From JAAUUE01 sp943370025 (GTDB taxonomy: Bacteria > Cyanobacteriota > Cyanobacteriia > Cyanobacteriales > JAAUUE01): 64,000 nt of DNA. How positions within the stretch are numbered: the first letter of the stretch is position 1; each line of letters begins with the position of its first letter. Made by a program: the position numbers and the translations under genes. Location of the stretch: NCBI GenBank assembly GCA_943370025.1, contig CALRPI020000004.1:1-64000 (forward strand), read 5' to 3'. Of this stretch, positions 1 through 7,493 are shown one piece after another. The notes below the pieces were generated by a model. The model was not told the DNA's origin and did no database searches. It saw only the letters and a list, made by a program, of their open reading frames with translations.

Positions 1-73
1 TATCGCCCTGATGATTCATGGCTCGGAGAATGTCATCACACAGGCAATAAATTGCTACAATCTCATTATTCAT
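1..73 (-). CDS. IS982-like transposase, N-terminal fragment (cut by window edge)
   Basis: The minus-strand ATG at 71-73 opens a frame reading MNNEIVAIYCLCDDILRAMN and then leaves the window. This resembles the N-terminus of IS982-family (DDE) transposases, which often begin with a segment of the form M-x-(D/N)-E-I-(V/I)-x-I-Y-C-x-x-D-D. The catalytic residues are not visible. Its position 73 bases inside an ACCC-type terminus agrees with such an element. Family assignment is from memory of the N-terminal pattern only. Confidence 0.6.
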   Translation of the reverse strand, partial: MNNEIVAIYCLCDDILRAMNHQGD

Positions 74-146
74 TTTTTTACTGCTACTTGGCTTTTGTCC
101 TTTGTAGCAGCATTTTTTTGTTATCGCTATGGGTAGCAACTTGGGT
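1..146 (-). mobile_element. IS982-like insertion sequence, left part of the element only
   Basis: The end of an insertion sequence that runs off the window start. Its outer boundary is taken at 146: read on the minus strand the sequence begins ACCCAAGTTGCTACCCATAG, and IS982-family termini typically start with ACCC. The boundary coincides with the point where the reading frame of a vapB antitoxin begins on the other side. The transposase start lies 73 bases inside this end. The other terminus, the direct repeats and the rest of the transposase are outside the window, so the family call rests on the first two dozen residues and the terminal bases. Confidence 0.65.
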
Positions 147-147
147 T

Positions 148-198
148 AATGATCGCAACCAGCCTGAACTTTCCCATCGCGAGGAGCTATTCCCATGA
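148..198 (+). pseudogene. vapB: VapB-type antitoxin remnant, truncated by the IS982-like element
   Basis: The frame just upstream of vapC encodes a C-terminal tail, NDRNQPELSHREELFP, ending in a TGA at 196-198 that overlaps the vapC ATG at 195. Cyanobacterial AbrB/MazE-like VapB antitoxins commonly end in a similar acidic tail of the form (S)REExxP, and the ATGA overlap is typical of vapBC operons. The frame continues upstream only into the insertion-sequence end, where it loses any antitoxin character (FLLSLWVATW). The DNA-binding half of the antitoxin and its promoter are therefore missing from this side of the insertion. The rest may lie beyond the other end of the element, outside the window. 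Confidence 0.6.
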
Positions 199-596
199 GG
201 TTTCTGCTGGATACGAATATTTGTATCTATGTGATTAAACAAAAGCCAAGCTCGGTAAAGCAAAGACTGCAAGCGATCGACTCTTCAGATATAGGTATTT
301 TCATAGTTACTTTGGCTGAACTTGAATATGGGGCAGCAAAAAGCCAGAATCCTGAGCGGAATCGGCAAATTCTAACTACATTCTGCGCTCCTTTTGAAAT
401 AGTGGGTTTGAGTGAGGAGGATGCTAGGATTTTGGGTAATATTCGGGCTGATCTGGAAAGGCGAGGACAGCCGATCGGTAGTTACGATCTATTGATTGCG
501 GCTCAAGCTCTGAGTCGTAGCCTGACTTTGGTGACTAACAATGTTAGGGAATTTAGTCGTATTGAGGGTTTGATAGTTGAAAACTGGGTAGACTGA
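195..596 (+). CDS. vapC: VapC-type PIN-domain ribonuclease toxin
   Basis: A 133-residue PIN-domain protein of normal VapC length. It starts MRFLLDTNICIYVIK and carries the metal-binding acidic set D6, E42 and D98, with N115/N116 near the position of the fourth acidic residue. VapC toxins are Mg-dependent endoribonucleases that cut tRNA or rRNA and are held inactive by VapB. The start ATG overlaps the stop of the truncated vapB. An insertion sequence sits about 50 bases upstream, so the native promoter and autoregulatory operator are probably gone and expression would depend on the element or be very low. The open frame itself is intact. Confidence 0.88.
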   Translation: MRFLLDTNICIYVIKQKPSSVKQRLQAIDSSDIGIFIVTLAELEYGAAKSQNPERNRQILTTFCAPFEIVGLSEEDARILGNIRADLERRGQPIGSYDLLIAAQALSRSLTLVTNNVREFSRIEGLIVENWVD

Positions 597-647
597 GATT
601 TTACACTAGGCAAGTTTCTAGAGGGTCTATAAGTTTAAGAGGGGAGG

Positions 648-3600
648 TTGCCACGGATGAATGAAGCACGGATTGGGCTATACCTAGAGTTGATTGAGAA
701 GCTCCTTAGCTGTCTCAGTGGGGAGGAGTCGGGAATTTTGCAGGCGCACCGGGAACTGTGGGATAAAGATTTTGTGTTGGTGTTGCGGGGGGTGGCGGCT
801 TTGAGGCAGAAGGATGGGCAGAGTGGGGCAGGGTTTTTATTGAGTTTGGCGGAGCAGTTGGCAGAGGCACTGGAGATAAGAAGTGAAGAAAGTGGTGGAG
901 ATAGAGCCAGAAATGAACAAAGTTATTTAGCATTTCTCCAAGAAGTTTTACAGGCAGAGGCAGAAAGTGGGAGTGATCCGAAAGTAGTATTTCCTATCTT
1001 GGCAAGACAGAGAGACAAACTTAACCTACAACTTATCCCAGTTTTGCAACAAGTAATGGAGAGATTAATCACCTCGGATCCTAGTGCTACAGATTTTTTA
1101 GTAGGAACTTTAGGAAATTTCTGTATTGATTTAACAGAATTTCCCCTTGGTAATCGGGCGAATAATTTAGAGGTTGCCATTGCAGGTTATGAAATAGTCC
1201 TTAGTCATCGCCAGCCGGGGAGTAAAAAATATGCCCAGACTCAAAATAACCTAGCTAATGCCTACTGCGAAAGAATCAACGGTTCTCGTGCCGAAAATCT
1301 AGAACGGGCGATCAAGTATTTTCAAGCAGCCTTAACTGTGCGTACTTGTGAGGACTTCCCAGAACAGTGGGCAGAGACTCAAAATAACCTAGCTAATGCC
1401 TACTGGAATAGAATCAAAGGTTCCCGTGCCGAGAATCTAGAACGGGCGATCAAGTATTTTCAAGCAGCCTTAACTGTGCGTACTTGCGAGGACTTCCCAG
1501 AAGATTGGGCAATGACTCAAAATAACCTAGCTAATGCCTACTTATGTAGAATCAACGGTTCCCGTGCCGAGAATCTGGAACGGGCGATCAATCATTTTCA
1601 AGCAGCTTTAACTGTATATAAACTTGAGGACTTCCCAGAAAATTGGGCAATGATTCAAAATAACTTAGCTAGTGCCTACTTATATAGAATCAACGGTTCC
1701 CGTGCCGAGAATCTGGAACGGGCGATCAATCATTTTCAAGCAGCCTTAACTGTATATAAACTTGAGGACTTCCCAGAAAATTGGGCAATGACTCAAAATA
1801 ACCTAGCTAATACCTACTGGAGTAGAATCAAAGGCTCCCGTGCCGAGAATCTAGAATGGGCGATCGAGTCTTATCAAGCAGCCCTAACTGTGCGTACTTG
1901 TGAGAACTTCCCAGAAAAATGGGCAGAGACTCAAAATAACCTAGCTAATGTCTACTGCGAAAGAATCAACGGTTCTCGTGCCGAAAATCTAGAACGGGCG
2001 ATCGAGTCTTATCAAGCAGCCTTAACTGTGCGTACTTGTGAGAACTTCCCAGAAAAATGGGCAGAGACTCAAAATAACCTAGCTAATGCCTACTGGAATA
2101 GAATCAAAGGTTCCCGTGCCGAGAATCTAGAACGGGCGATTGAGTCTTATCAAGCAGCCTTAACTGTGCGTACCTGTGAGGACTTCCCAGAACAGTGGGC
2201 AATGACTCAAAATAACCTAGCTAATGCCTACTGGAATAGAATCAAAGGTTTCCGTGCCGAGAATCTAGAACGGGCAATCAAGTATTTTCAAGCAGCCTTA
2301 ACTGTGTATAAAAATGAGGACTTCCCAGAACAATGGGCAATGACTCAAAATAACCTAGCTAGTGCCTACTGGAATAAAATAAACGGTTCCCGTGCCGAGA
2401 ATCGATCACTAGCGATCCGTCTTTATAAAGAGGCTTTAACTGTCAGAACTCGGCGAGCTTTCCCCATTAATCATGTAGAAACCCTCTGGAATTTAGGGAA
2501 ACTCTACAAAGAAGAGCAACAATGGCAAAATGCCTACGATACTTTCGCCGCCGCTATTGACACGGTGGAGCTTTTGCGGAGAGAAGAATCTACGGATGAC
2601 AATCGGCAGAAATTAGCGGAAGAGTGGAATAGGCTCTATCTGGGTATGGTAGAGGTTTGTATTGCCCTAGAGCTTTATGCTGAAGCAGTGGAGTATGCCG
2701 AGCGCTCCAAGGGTCAGAACTTGATTGAGTTGCTGTCGGTAAAAGATTTGTATCCCAAAGGGGAAATTCCCCCAGAGGTGCGTCAAGAGTTGCAGAGCCT
2801 CAAGGATCGCATTTATGCCGAAGACCAGCGCCTGAAGCAAGCCCCGGAAAAAAACTACGACCTGATCACCCAACTCCGGCAGCAATACGCCGCCCTCTAT
2901 CCCTACACTCCCCTAAAATTCCCTGAAATCCAAGAACTAGCCTCCGCCTCCACTGCTCTAGTTGAGTGGTACATTTTGACTGATAGGTTTTGTACCTTCC
3001 TAGTTACAGGGGGGATCCAACTCCTTCAATCCACACCCCAAGACCAAGAACAACTAGTTAATTGGACTAGGGAATATCTAACAGACTATTACACCGCTCG
3101 TGAAACATGGCAAAACAGCCTAGATACCAAACTAGCCAACCTCGCCCAAATTCTCCACGTTGATGACATCCTCCAAACTCTACCCCGGAACACCCAACAA
3201 CTAACCCTAGTTCCCCATCGCTATCTCCACCTCTTCCCCCTCCACGCCCTCCCCGTCCGCACCGAAACATGGCAACACTTTTACCCCGACAATCAAAACC
3301 TTCCCCCCCATCCCCACCTCCTAGACTGCTTCGAGGCTGGAATTCACTACGCCCCCAGTTGCCAAATCCTCCACCAAGTCCAGAAATACCCACGGGGCAA
3401 ATTTGAGAACTTCTTCGGGCTGCAAAACCCCACAGATGATCTGCGTGCTGCCGATATCGAAGTAGAAACCATCCAGAAACTTTTTGCCAACGCTCAAACC
3501 CTAGTCAAAACCGATGCAAAAAAAGGGAACCAATCACCAGAAACCCTAGAACTCGCCGAAAAAGTTAAAAATAGTCATCATCTTTTCTTCTCCTGTCATG

Positions 3601-4475
3601 GCTTCTTTGACCCCAATGACTCCCTAAAATCTGGGCTAGAACTAGCTGATGGCACTCTCACCCTCGAAGAAATCTTCCGCTACTTCGATCTCAAAGACTG
3701 TAGCCTCGTCACCCTCTCTGCCTGCGAAACCGGACAAGTCCAACTAGACAACACCGATGAATACATCAGCCTCACCAGTGGGTTTCTCCTTGCAGGTAGC
3801 CCCACCCTCTACGTTACCCTCTGGTCAGTAAATGCCCTCTCCACCGCCATTTTATTAATCAAAACCTATGAAAACCTCACCCAAAACCCCGGCAAATTTG
3901 CCCTCTCTCTCACCCAAGCCCAAATCTGGCTCCGAGACACCACTATCCAAGGCTTCCTAAACTGGACAAACCAATGCCCCTACCTCAGCGATGAGCATAA
4001 AGGGATTCTACAACGTAGTTTCAATAGGGCTTTAGGTAATTCGGGAGCTGATGCTAGAATATACGAAAATCCTTATCACTGGGCTGGCTTCTGTGCGGCT
4101 GGCAAAGGAGAGCAAACTATGGGCAATATCAACAAAGTCGCCATCTTTCAGCAACTATTTCAACAAGCAGACTTATTTATCAATCTCACAGAAGAATTAA
4201 CCGCCCTTCAGAAAAACCTCACCCCTAGTGATGACAACAATATCCAAGTTATTGAAGCATGGATTAAGGAACTGCCAGAAGATCAGAAAAATAGTATTCT
4301 TGCAGAATACGAAGACTATAAATTAAACTCTCCAAAATTAGGCGGTGGTGGGCAATCATCTACAAAACCGGGACAAGCAAATAAAACCCTACCAGAAACT
4401 ATAGCTAATCTGATCGCTGCCCCAAAACCTGCGAAACCCAAGGAAGAATCGCCCCCGCTTCATGAAAAACTTTAG
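648..4475 (+). CDS. TPR-CHAT caspase-like protein with C-terminal extension
   Basis: A 1275-residue protein. An N-terminal helical domain (about 1-190, with LLSCLSGEE near residue 21) is followed by TPR-like repeats: eight near-identical 46-residue units (residues about 210-577) plus degenerate flanking copies. A CHAT domain occupies about 740-1157. The presumed catalytic dyad is H984 in FFSCHGFFD and C1026 in LSACETG. CHAT is a clan CD (caspase/separase-like) peptidase domain, and TPR-CHAT proteins include the effector of gRAMP CRISPR systems. Residues 1158-1275 form an extension beginning with an internal Met (MGNINKVAIF) and resemble the separate small gene at 57010 in the paralogous cassette. 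The next gene overlaps its 3' end by 14 bases, so the two are translationally coupled. Substrate unknown. Confidence 0.85.
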   Translation: MPRMNEARIGLYLELIEKLLSCLSGEESGILQAHRELWDKDFVLVLRGVAALRQKDGQSGAGFLLSLAEQLAEALEIRSEESGGDRARNEQSYLAFLQEVLQAEAESGSDPKVVFPILARQRDKLNLQLIPVLQQVMERLITSDPSATDFLVGTLGNFCIDLTEFPLGNRANNLEVAIAGYEIVLSHRQPGSKKYAQTQNNLANAYCERINGSRAENLERAIKYFQAALTVRTCEDFPEQWAETQNNLANAYWNRIKGSRAENLERAIKYFQAALTVRTCEDFPEDWAMTQNNLANAYLCRINGSRAENLERAINHFQAALTVYKLEDFPENWAMIQNNLASAYLYRINGSRAENLERAINHFQAALTVYKLEDFPENWAMTQNNLANTYWSRIKGSRAENLEWAIESYQAALTVRTCENFPEKWAETQNNLANVYCERINGSRAENLERAIESYQAALTVRTCENFPEKWAETQNNLANAYWNRIKGSRAENLERAIESYQAALTVRTCEDFPEQWAMTQNNLANAYWNRIKGFRAENLERAIKYFQAALTVYKNEDFPEQWAMTQNNLASAYWNKINGSRAENRSLAIRLYKEALTVRTRRAFPINHVETLWNLGKLYKEEQQWQNAYDTFAAAIDTVELLRREESTDDNRQKLAEEWNRLYLGMVEVCIALELYAEAVEYAERSKGQNLIELLSVKDLYPKGEIPPEVRQELQSLKDRIYAEDQRLKQAPEKNYDLITQLRQQYAALYPYTPLKFPEIQELASASTALVEWYILTDRFCTFLVTGGIQLLQSTPQDQEQLVNWTREYLTDYYTARETWQNSLDTKLANLAQILHVDDILQTLPRNTQQLTLVPHRYLHLFPLHALPVRTETWQHFYPDNQNLPPHPHLLDCFEAGIHYAPSCQILHQVQKYPRGKFENFFGLQNPTDDLRAADIEVETIQKLFANAQTLVKTDAKKGNQSPETLELAEKVKNSHHLFFSCHGFFDPNDSLKSGLELADGTLTLEEIFRYFDLKDCSLVTLSACETGQVQLDNTDEYISLTSGFLLAGSPTLYVTLWSVNALSTAILLIKTYENLTQNPGKFALSLTQAQIWLRDTTIQGFLNWTNQCPYLSDEHKGILQRSFNRALGNSGADARIYENPYHWAGFCAAGKGEQTMGNINKVAIFQQLFQQADLFINLTEELTALQKNLTPSDDNNIQVIEAWIKELPEDQKNSILAEYEDYKLNSPKLGGGGQSSTKPGQANKTLPETIANLIAAPKPAKPKEESPPLHEKL
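1275..2378 (+). repeat. Eight tandem 138-bp units encoding TPR repeats
   Basis: Eight head-to-tail units of exactly 138 bp (46 residues), each starting at I-(N/K)-G-S-R-A-E-N-L-E, followed by a degenerate ninth unit from 2379. The units are nearly identical at the DNA level, including at synonymous positions. Two alternating sub-types are visible: VRTCEDFPE and VYKLEDFPE. This points to recent expansion by recombination or slippage. It is protein-coding, in frame and not a CRISPR array. Confidence 0.95.
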
Positions 4476-5865
4476 TATCAGTATTTGTTATTTCCATCTC
4501 AATCAAACCTTAGCGGAATCTATTGATGAACTTTCCCCTAAAGCGGATTTAATTTGGGAAAATCTAATTAACCTGAGTAAAACATTTCCTTTTCCTGAAT
4601 TAAACAACCTAAAATCTTATCTTGCCTGCTACGAACTTGATAAAAGCTCAAATACTTATCGTTATCAAACAAAAGCATTAAATTTAGTTAATCAATGGTT
4701 AACTACAGATCAAAAGGCAATCTCGTTAACGCCTATTGAACACAATAATTTGCACCTAAAAGGGACTTTACAACCATTTATTTTTCATGATACCTATGCT
4801 TTTGACTTAACTATTGAGTTTGTACAAGATGTTACCCTGATAGAAATTAAAGATTTCAACCCTAGTGACCTATTCTTAGAGAATACAGAAAATACCCTAG
4901 GGGAAACTATTTGGCTCTACGGAGAAGTGGGAGAAAAAGATGGTCAATGCCAAATCCTCGCGGATAGATTAATTAAAGATTTCTTAGAAAATACTAAATT
5001 TACAGCCCAGCTAGTTGGTCAGGGGAAATTACTAAAAGCTCCTGTTTTTGAATATCAAATTAGTGATAGTAATAAAAAACAAAGTTCCAAAGAATACCGG
5101 ATTCTAGTTTGGTTAAACAATACAACTACATCTCTAGAAATTACTCCCGTTTATGACTATTTATTTGGTTCCCTGGGGCTTTATCACAAAATTGAATATG
5201 TCTATCAACAAGGGCAGGAAAGCTATCGCCAAGCTAGGGAGTTTTATAGTCAGCTAGAAACAAAGATAAAAGACTTTAAGCAAGATCAATCTCTGGAAGA
5301 ACTGCAAAAACTGCTAGAATCTTTGCCCCAGATATCAATGGACTACCAACTCCAACTCCGCAACCTCCAAGCCCACTACACCACTATCAAAACCAACCAG
5401 ACCAACTATCAAAATTATCTCAAACACTTTTGGCAACCCGGCGATATTCCTTTTTGGCAAGAATTTGGAGAAATCACCTGTCAGCGCTACCTCAATCAAC
5501 TAGAAACCCATCTGGAATATATCCGACCCGGTAAAGATTTAATTGGTGAATTTACGAATACGATTCGGGGTATTGTCGAGATTAAACAGGCGGAGAGCGA
5601 TCGATCCCTAGAACGCACAATTCAAATTTTAGGCGCAGGATTAGGTGCAGGGGGCATTGCTGCCTCTGCCGTTGCTGGTCATATTGACAAACCTCTAGTC
5701 ATGCCAAAAGAAGGTGCTCAAATTCATCCTGCTATCACTAGTATTTTTTGGAGTTTACTTGCAGTCATACTAGCGGGTGGACTAGTTGGCTATCTCAATG
5801 GAGTTATTTCTCCTCGACAACTCAAAGCCAAACTCCTAAGGATAGGGTCTAAAACACGATCTTAA
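4462..5865 (+). CDS. CHAT-associated protein with C-terminal hydrophobic stretch and membrane helix
   Basis: A 467-residue protein of no named family. Residues 1-240 form a mixed alpha/beta region. Residues about 255-380 are strongly helical, probably coiled coil (SYRQAREFYSQLETKIKDF). Then comes the motif IRGIVEIKQAESDRSLERT (about 369-387), a Gly/Ala-rich hydrophobic stretch ILGAGLGAGGIAASAVAGHI (about 389-408) and a predicted transmembrane helix (about 425-450). It overlaps the upstream CHAT gene by 14 bases. The gene at 57342, also behind a CHAT gene, has the same architecture and shares the IRGxVEIxQAExDR motif. I infer a membrane effector or substrate of the CHAT peptidase; this is untested. 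Confidence 0.75.
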   Translation: MKNFSISICYFHLNQTLAESIDELSPKADLIWENLINLSKTFPFPELNNLKSYLACYELDKSSNTYRYQTKALNLVNQWLTTDQKAISLTPIEHNNLHLKGTLQPFIFHDTYAFDLTIEFVQDVTLIEIKDFNPSDLFLENTENTLGETIWLYGEVGEKDGQCQILADRLIKDFLENTKFTAQLVGQGKLLKAPVFEYQISDSNKKQSSKEYRILVWLNNTTTSLEITPVYDYLFGSLGLYHKIEYVYQQGQESYRQAREFYSQLETKIKDFKQDQSLEELQKLLESLPQISMDYQLQLRNLQAHYTTIKTNQTNYQNYLKHFWQPGDIPFWQEFGEITCQRYLNQLETHLEYIRPGKDLIGEFTNTIRGIVEIKQAESDRSLERTIQILGAGLGAGGIAASAVAGHIDKPLVMPKEGAQIHPAITSIFWSLLAVILAGGLVGYLNGVISPRQLKAKLLRIGSKTRS

Positions 5866-5917
5866 AATACAGGAAAATAAGCGATCGCATCCAAAGATAA
5901 CCCATGAAAACGAATGA

Positions 5918-7021
5918 TTAAAAAGAGATGATCAAGTAGTTATCTTGGAACTTTGCTCCCTTGACTGGTTGACCACTCAATTGGGGGGGTAGTTCTAGGT
6001 TCCGGCGCTGATCTCCCGCTTCGATCGTCACCTCAGGTCCCGATTGAGTCAGCTTCACTTGTTTTTTATCAAAGTTGGGCAGATACAAACTCACCTGACG
6101 ATTTGCCACATCAATTGTAATGGGTTTAGGCACATTGGTTGCTTGGGTGAAATCTGGCAGAGCATTGATCAGGCTATCCCAACTAGCATCTTGACTGCTG
6201 GTTTTAGAAGGTAAATTCACCACGGGCAGAGAGAGAAATTCATCGCTGAGGTATTGCTGAGATTGGTTGAGTAGCACCCCCGCTACCGTAATCCCCACCT
6301 GCTGGGCGGCTCCCCACAGGTATTGAGCCGTAGAGATGGCTACGGCATCTCCGGTAGTAACTAAGTAGGCGACAAATTTTTTGGGGTCGGCGATCGCTGC
6401 CTTGCCCCGCTCCAAGAGATTATTCGCCTCCAGGGTAGGTTCTGGAGCAAAATTATCCAAGCTCCAAGTCACATTCAACACCGCACTGGTGACCGGAGCC
6501 ACAAAGGGGGCAACGGTTTTACCCAATTCCGAAGTTAGAAATACTTGGCGGAAACGGCGGACGTACCAGCTTACGGTTTCTGGCAGACCGAGGGAGCGAA
6601 TAGTTGATTGGTCGCCAGAGCCGTCATAGACGATCGCATCATAATCACCACTCTGCTCATACTCCCGCAGGGCATTCAACGCCAGCACACTATCCATGCC
6701 GGGGAAAATACTTAGCTCTTCCCCATAGACATTTTTTAGAATCGGACTCCGCAGATACTTTGCTTCGAGGGTTTTTGCATCTTCCCAGCTTTTGGAGAGG
6801 AGATCAGCAATCTGTAACTGCAAGGCGACAAGGTTTGGCTCCACAGTGGTGGGGGCAGGATTATCTAACTTGACTCCCAGCAATAAAGGAAACGCAGGGC
6901 TGGTATCTTGGGTCAACAATAGAACTCGCTGCCCTTGACGAGCTAGTTTTTTTGCCGCAGCGATCGCGACGGTAGTTTTTCCAGTTCCTCCCTTACCCAA
7001 AAAAGTGATGATCAATGCCAT
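5918..7021 (-). CDS. ArsA/GET3-like P-loop ATPase
   Basis: A 367-residue member of the SIMIBI P-loop ATPases. The deviant Walker A motif GKGGTGKTT lies at residues 9-17, close to the N-terminus as in ArsA/GET3 and MinD relatives, followed by VLLLTQDTSP, where ArsA/GET3 proteins have a DPA-type switch. The C-terminal ~70 residues (SLYLPNFDKKQVKLTQSGPEVTIEAGDQRR) have the beta-rich, small-heat-shock-like look of the C-terminal domain in cyanobacterial and chloroplast ArsA homologues. No arsenic-resistance genes lie nearby, so membrane-protein targeting or an unknown role is as likely as arsenite extrusion. It stands alone, convergent with the CHAT cassette. Confidence 0.85.
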   Translation of the reverse strand: MALIITFLGKGGTGKTTVAIAAAKKLARQGQRVLLLTQDTSPAFPLLLGVKLDNPAPTTVEPNLVALQLQIADLLSKSWEDAKTLEAKYLRSPILKNVYGEELSIFPGMDSVLALNALREYEQSGDYDAIVYDGSGDQSTIRSLGLPETVSWYVRRFRQVFLTSELGKTVAPFVAPVTSAVLNVTWSLDNFAPEPTLEANNLLERGKAAIADPKKFVAYLVTTGDAVAISTAQYLWGAAQQVGITVAGVLLNQSQQYLSDEFLSLPVVNLPSKTSSQDASWDSLINALPDFTQATNVPKPITIDVANRQVSLYLPNFDKKQVKLTQSGPEVTIEAGDQRRNLELPPQLSGQPVKGAKFQDNYLIISF

Positions 7022-7109
7022 GAAATACTCCTAGGGGCGTGTTGCACCTGATTTTCTAAATTTATATCTGAACTTATAGCAACCGCCAAGGGGGTTGAGA
7101 TGATTTTGG

Positions 7110-7144
7110 TTGTGGGAACCACCACTTCGCAGGGGTTCCCACAA
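7110..7144. repeat. Intergenic hairpin, 11-bp stem
   Basis: TTGTGGGAACC at 7110-7120 pairs with GGTTCCCACAA at 7134-7144. It lies between the DUF2862 gene (upstream on the minus strand) and the ArsA-like gene, so it could end transcription of the former. There is no T-tract on the minus strand, so an interspersed repeat is equally possible. Confidence 0.6.
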
Positions 7145-7183
7145 TATAACTGAGCTGGCGTGAAACTGCGCCTATAAGAATAA

Positions 7184-7201
7184 AGTCCGCACCTGCGGAC
7201 T
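7184..7201. repeat. Short palindrome AGTCCGCA/TGCGGACT
   Basis: An 8-bp stem with a 2-base loop, directly beside the hairpin at 7110 and downstream of the DUF2862 stop codon. Its small perfect stem resembles the interspersed palindromes found elsewhere in this window. It may act as a terminator for the DUF2862 gene. Confidence 0.5.
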
Positions 7202-7237
7202 CAGAAAAATATCTTGCTTTTCTTAAACTGAGATTAA

Positions 7238-7429
7238 TTAAGCAGGTTTTAATTCATCGGCGAAAAACCAAGTACTAGATTTATCGGCAAATTCCACTAC
7301 TAAACCCACGCCACTGCCATCAACCATTTTATAGTTTTTGATAATTCCCACCTGTCCCAGTTTACTAGCTATTTCTCCTGAGACTCGATCGCGTACCCGA
7401 ACAACTTTTACTTTCTGACCAATTTCCAT
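7238..7429 (-). CDS. DUF2862 small conserved cyanobacterial protein
   Basis: A 63-residue protein starting MEIGQKVKVVRVRDRVS and ending WFFADELKPA. The alternation of short beta strands with conserved G and V (GQVGIIKNYKMVDGSGVGLVVEF) suggests a small SH3-like or KOW-like barrel. I recognise it as DUF2862, found in cyanobacteria and plastid-bearing lineages, with no assigned function. It lies between crtH and the ArsA-like gene in the same orientation but is separated from both by more than 60 bases. No partner is evident. Confidence 0.8.
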   Translation of the reverse strand: MEIGQKVKVVRVRDRVSGEIASKLGQVGIIKNYKMVDGSGVGLVVEFADKSSTWFFADELKPA

Positions 7430-7493
7430 GTTACTTCTCTAATGCGATTAACCAAACCATAGTTTAACGGAATTGGGTTACCTACGTAAAGCC

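Noticed and set aside
84..272. Minus-strand open frame across the vapB/vapC junction
   Set aside because: It crosses the insertion-sequence boundary and the start of vapC, and its product has no recognisable features.
1275..2378. Regular ~138-bp repeats that could suggest a CRISPR or satellite array
   Set aside because: The repeats are in frame, have no unique spacers and encode TPR units within a long open frame.
3067..3393. Minus-strand Gly-rich open frame inside the CHAT region
   Set aside because: It is the reverse shadow of Pro/His/Leu-rich coding sequence in the CHAT gene.
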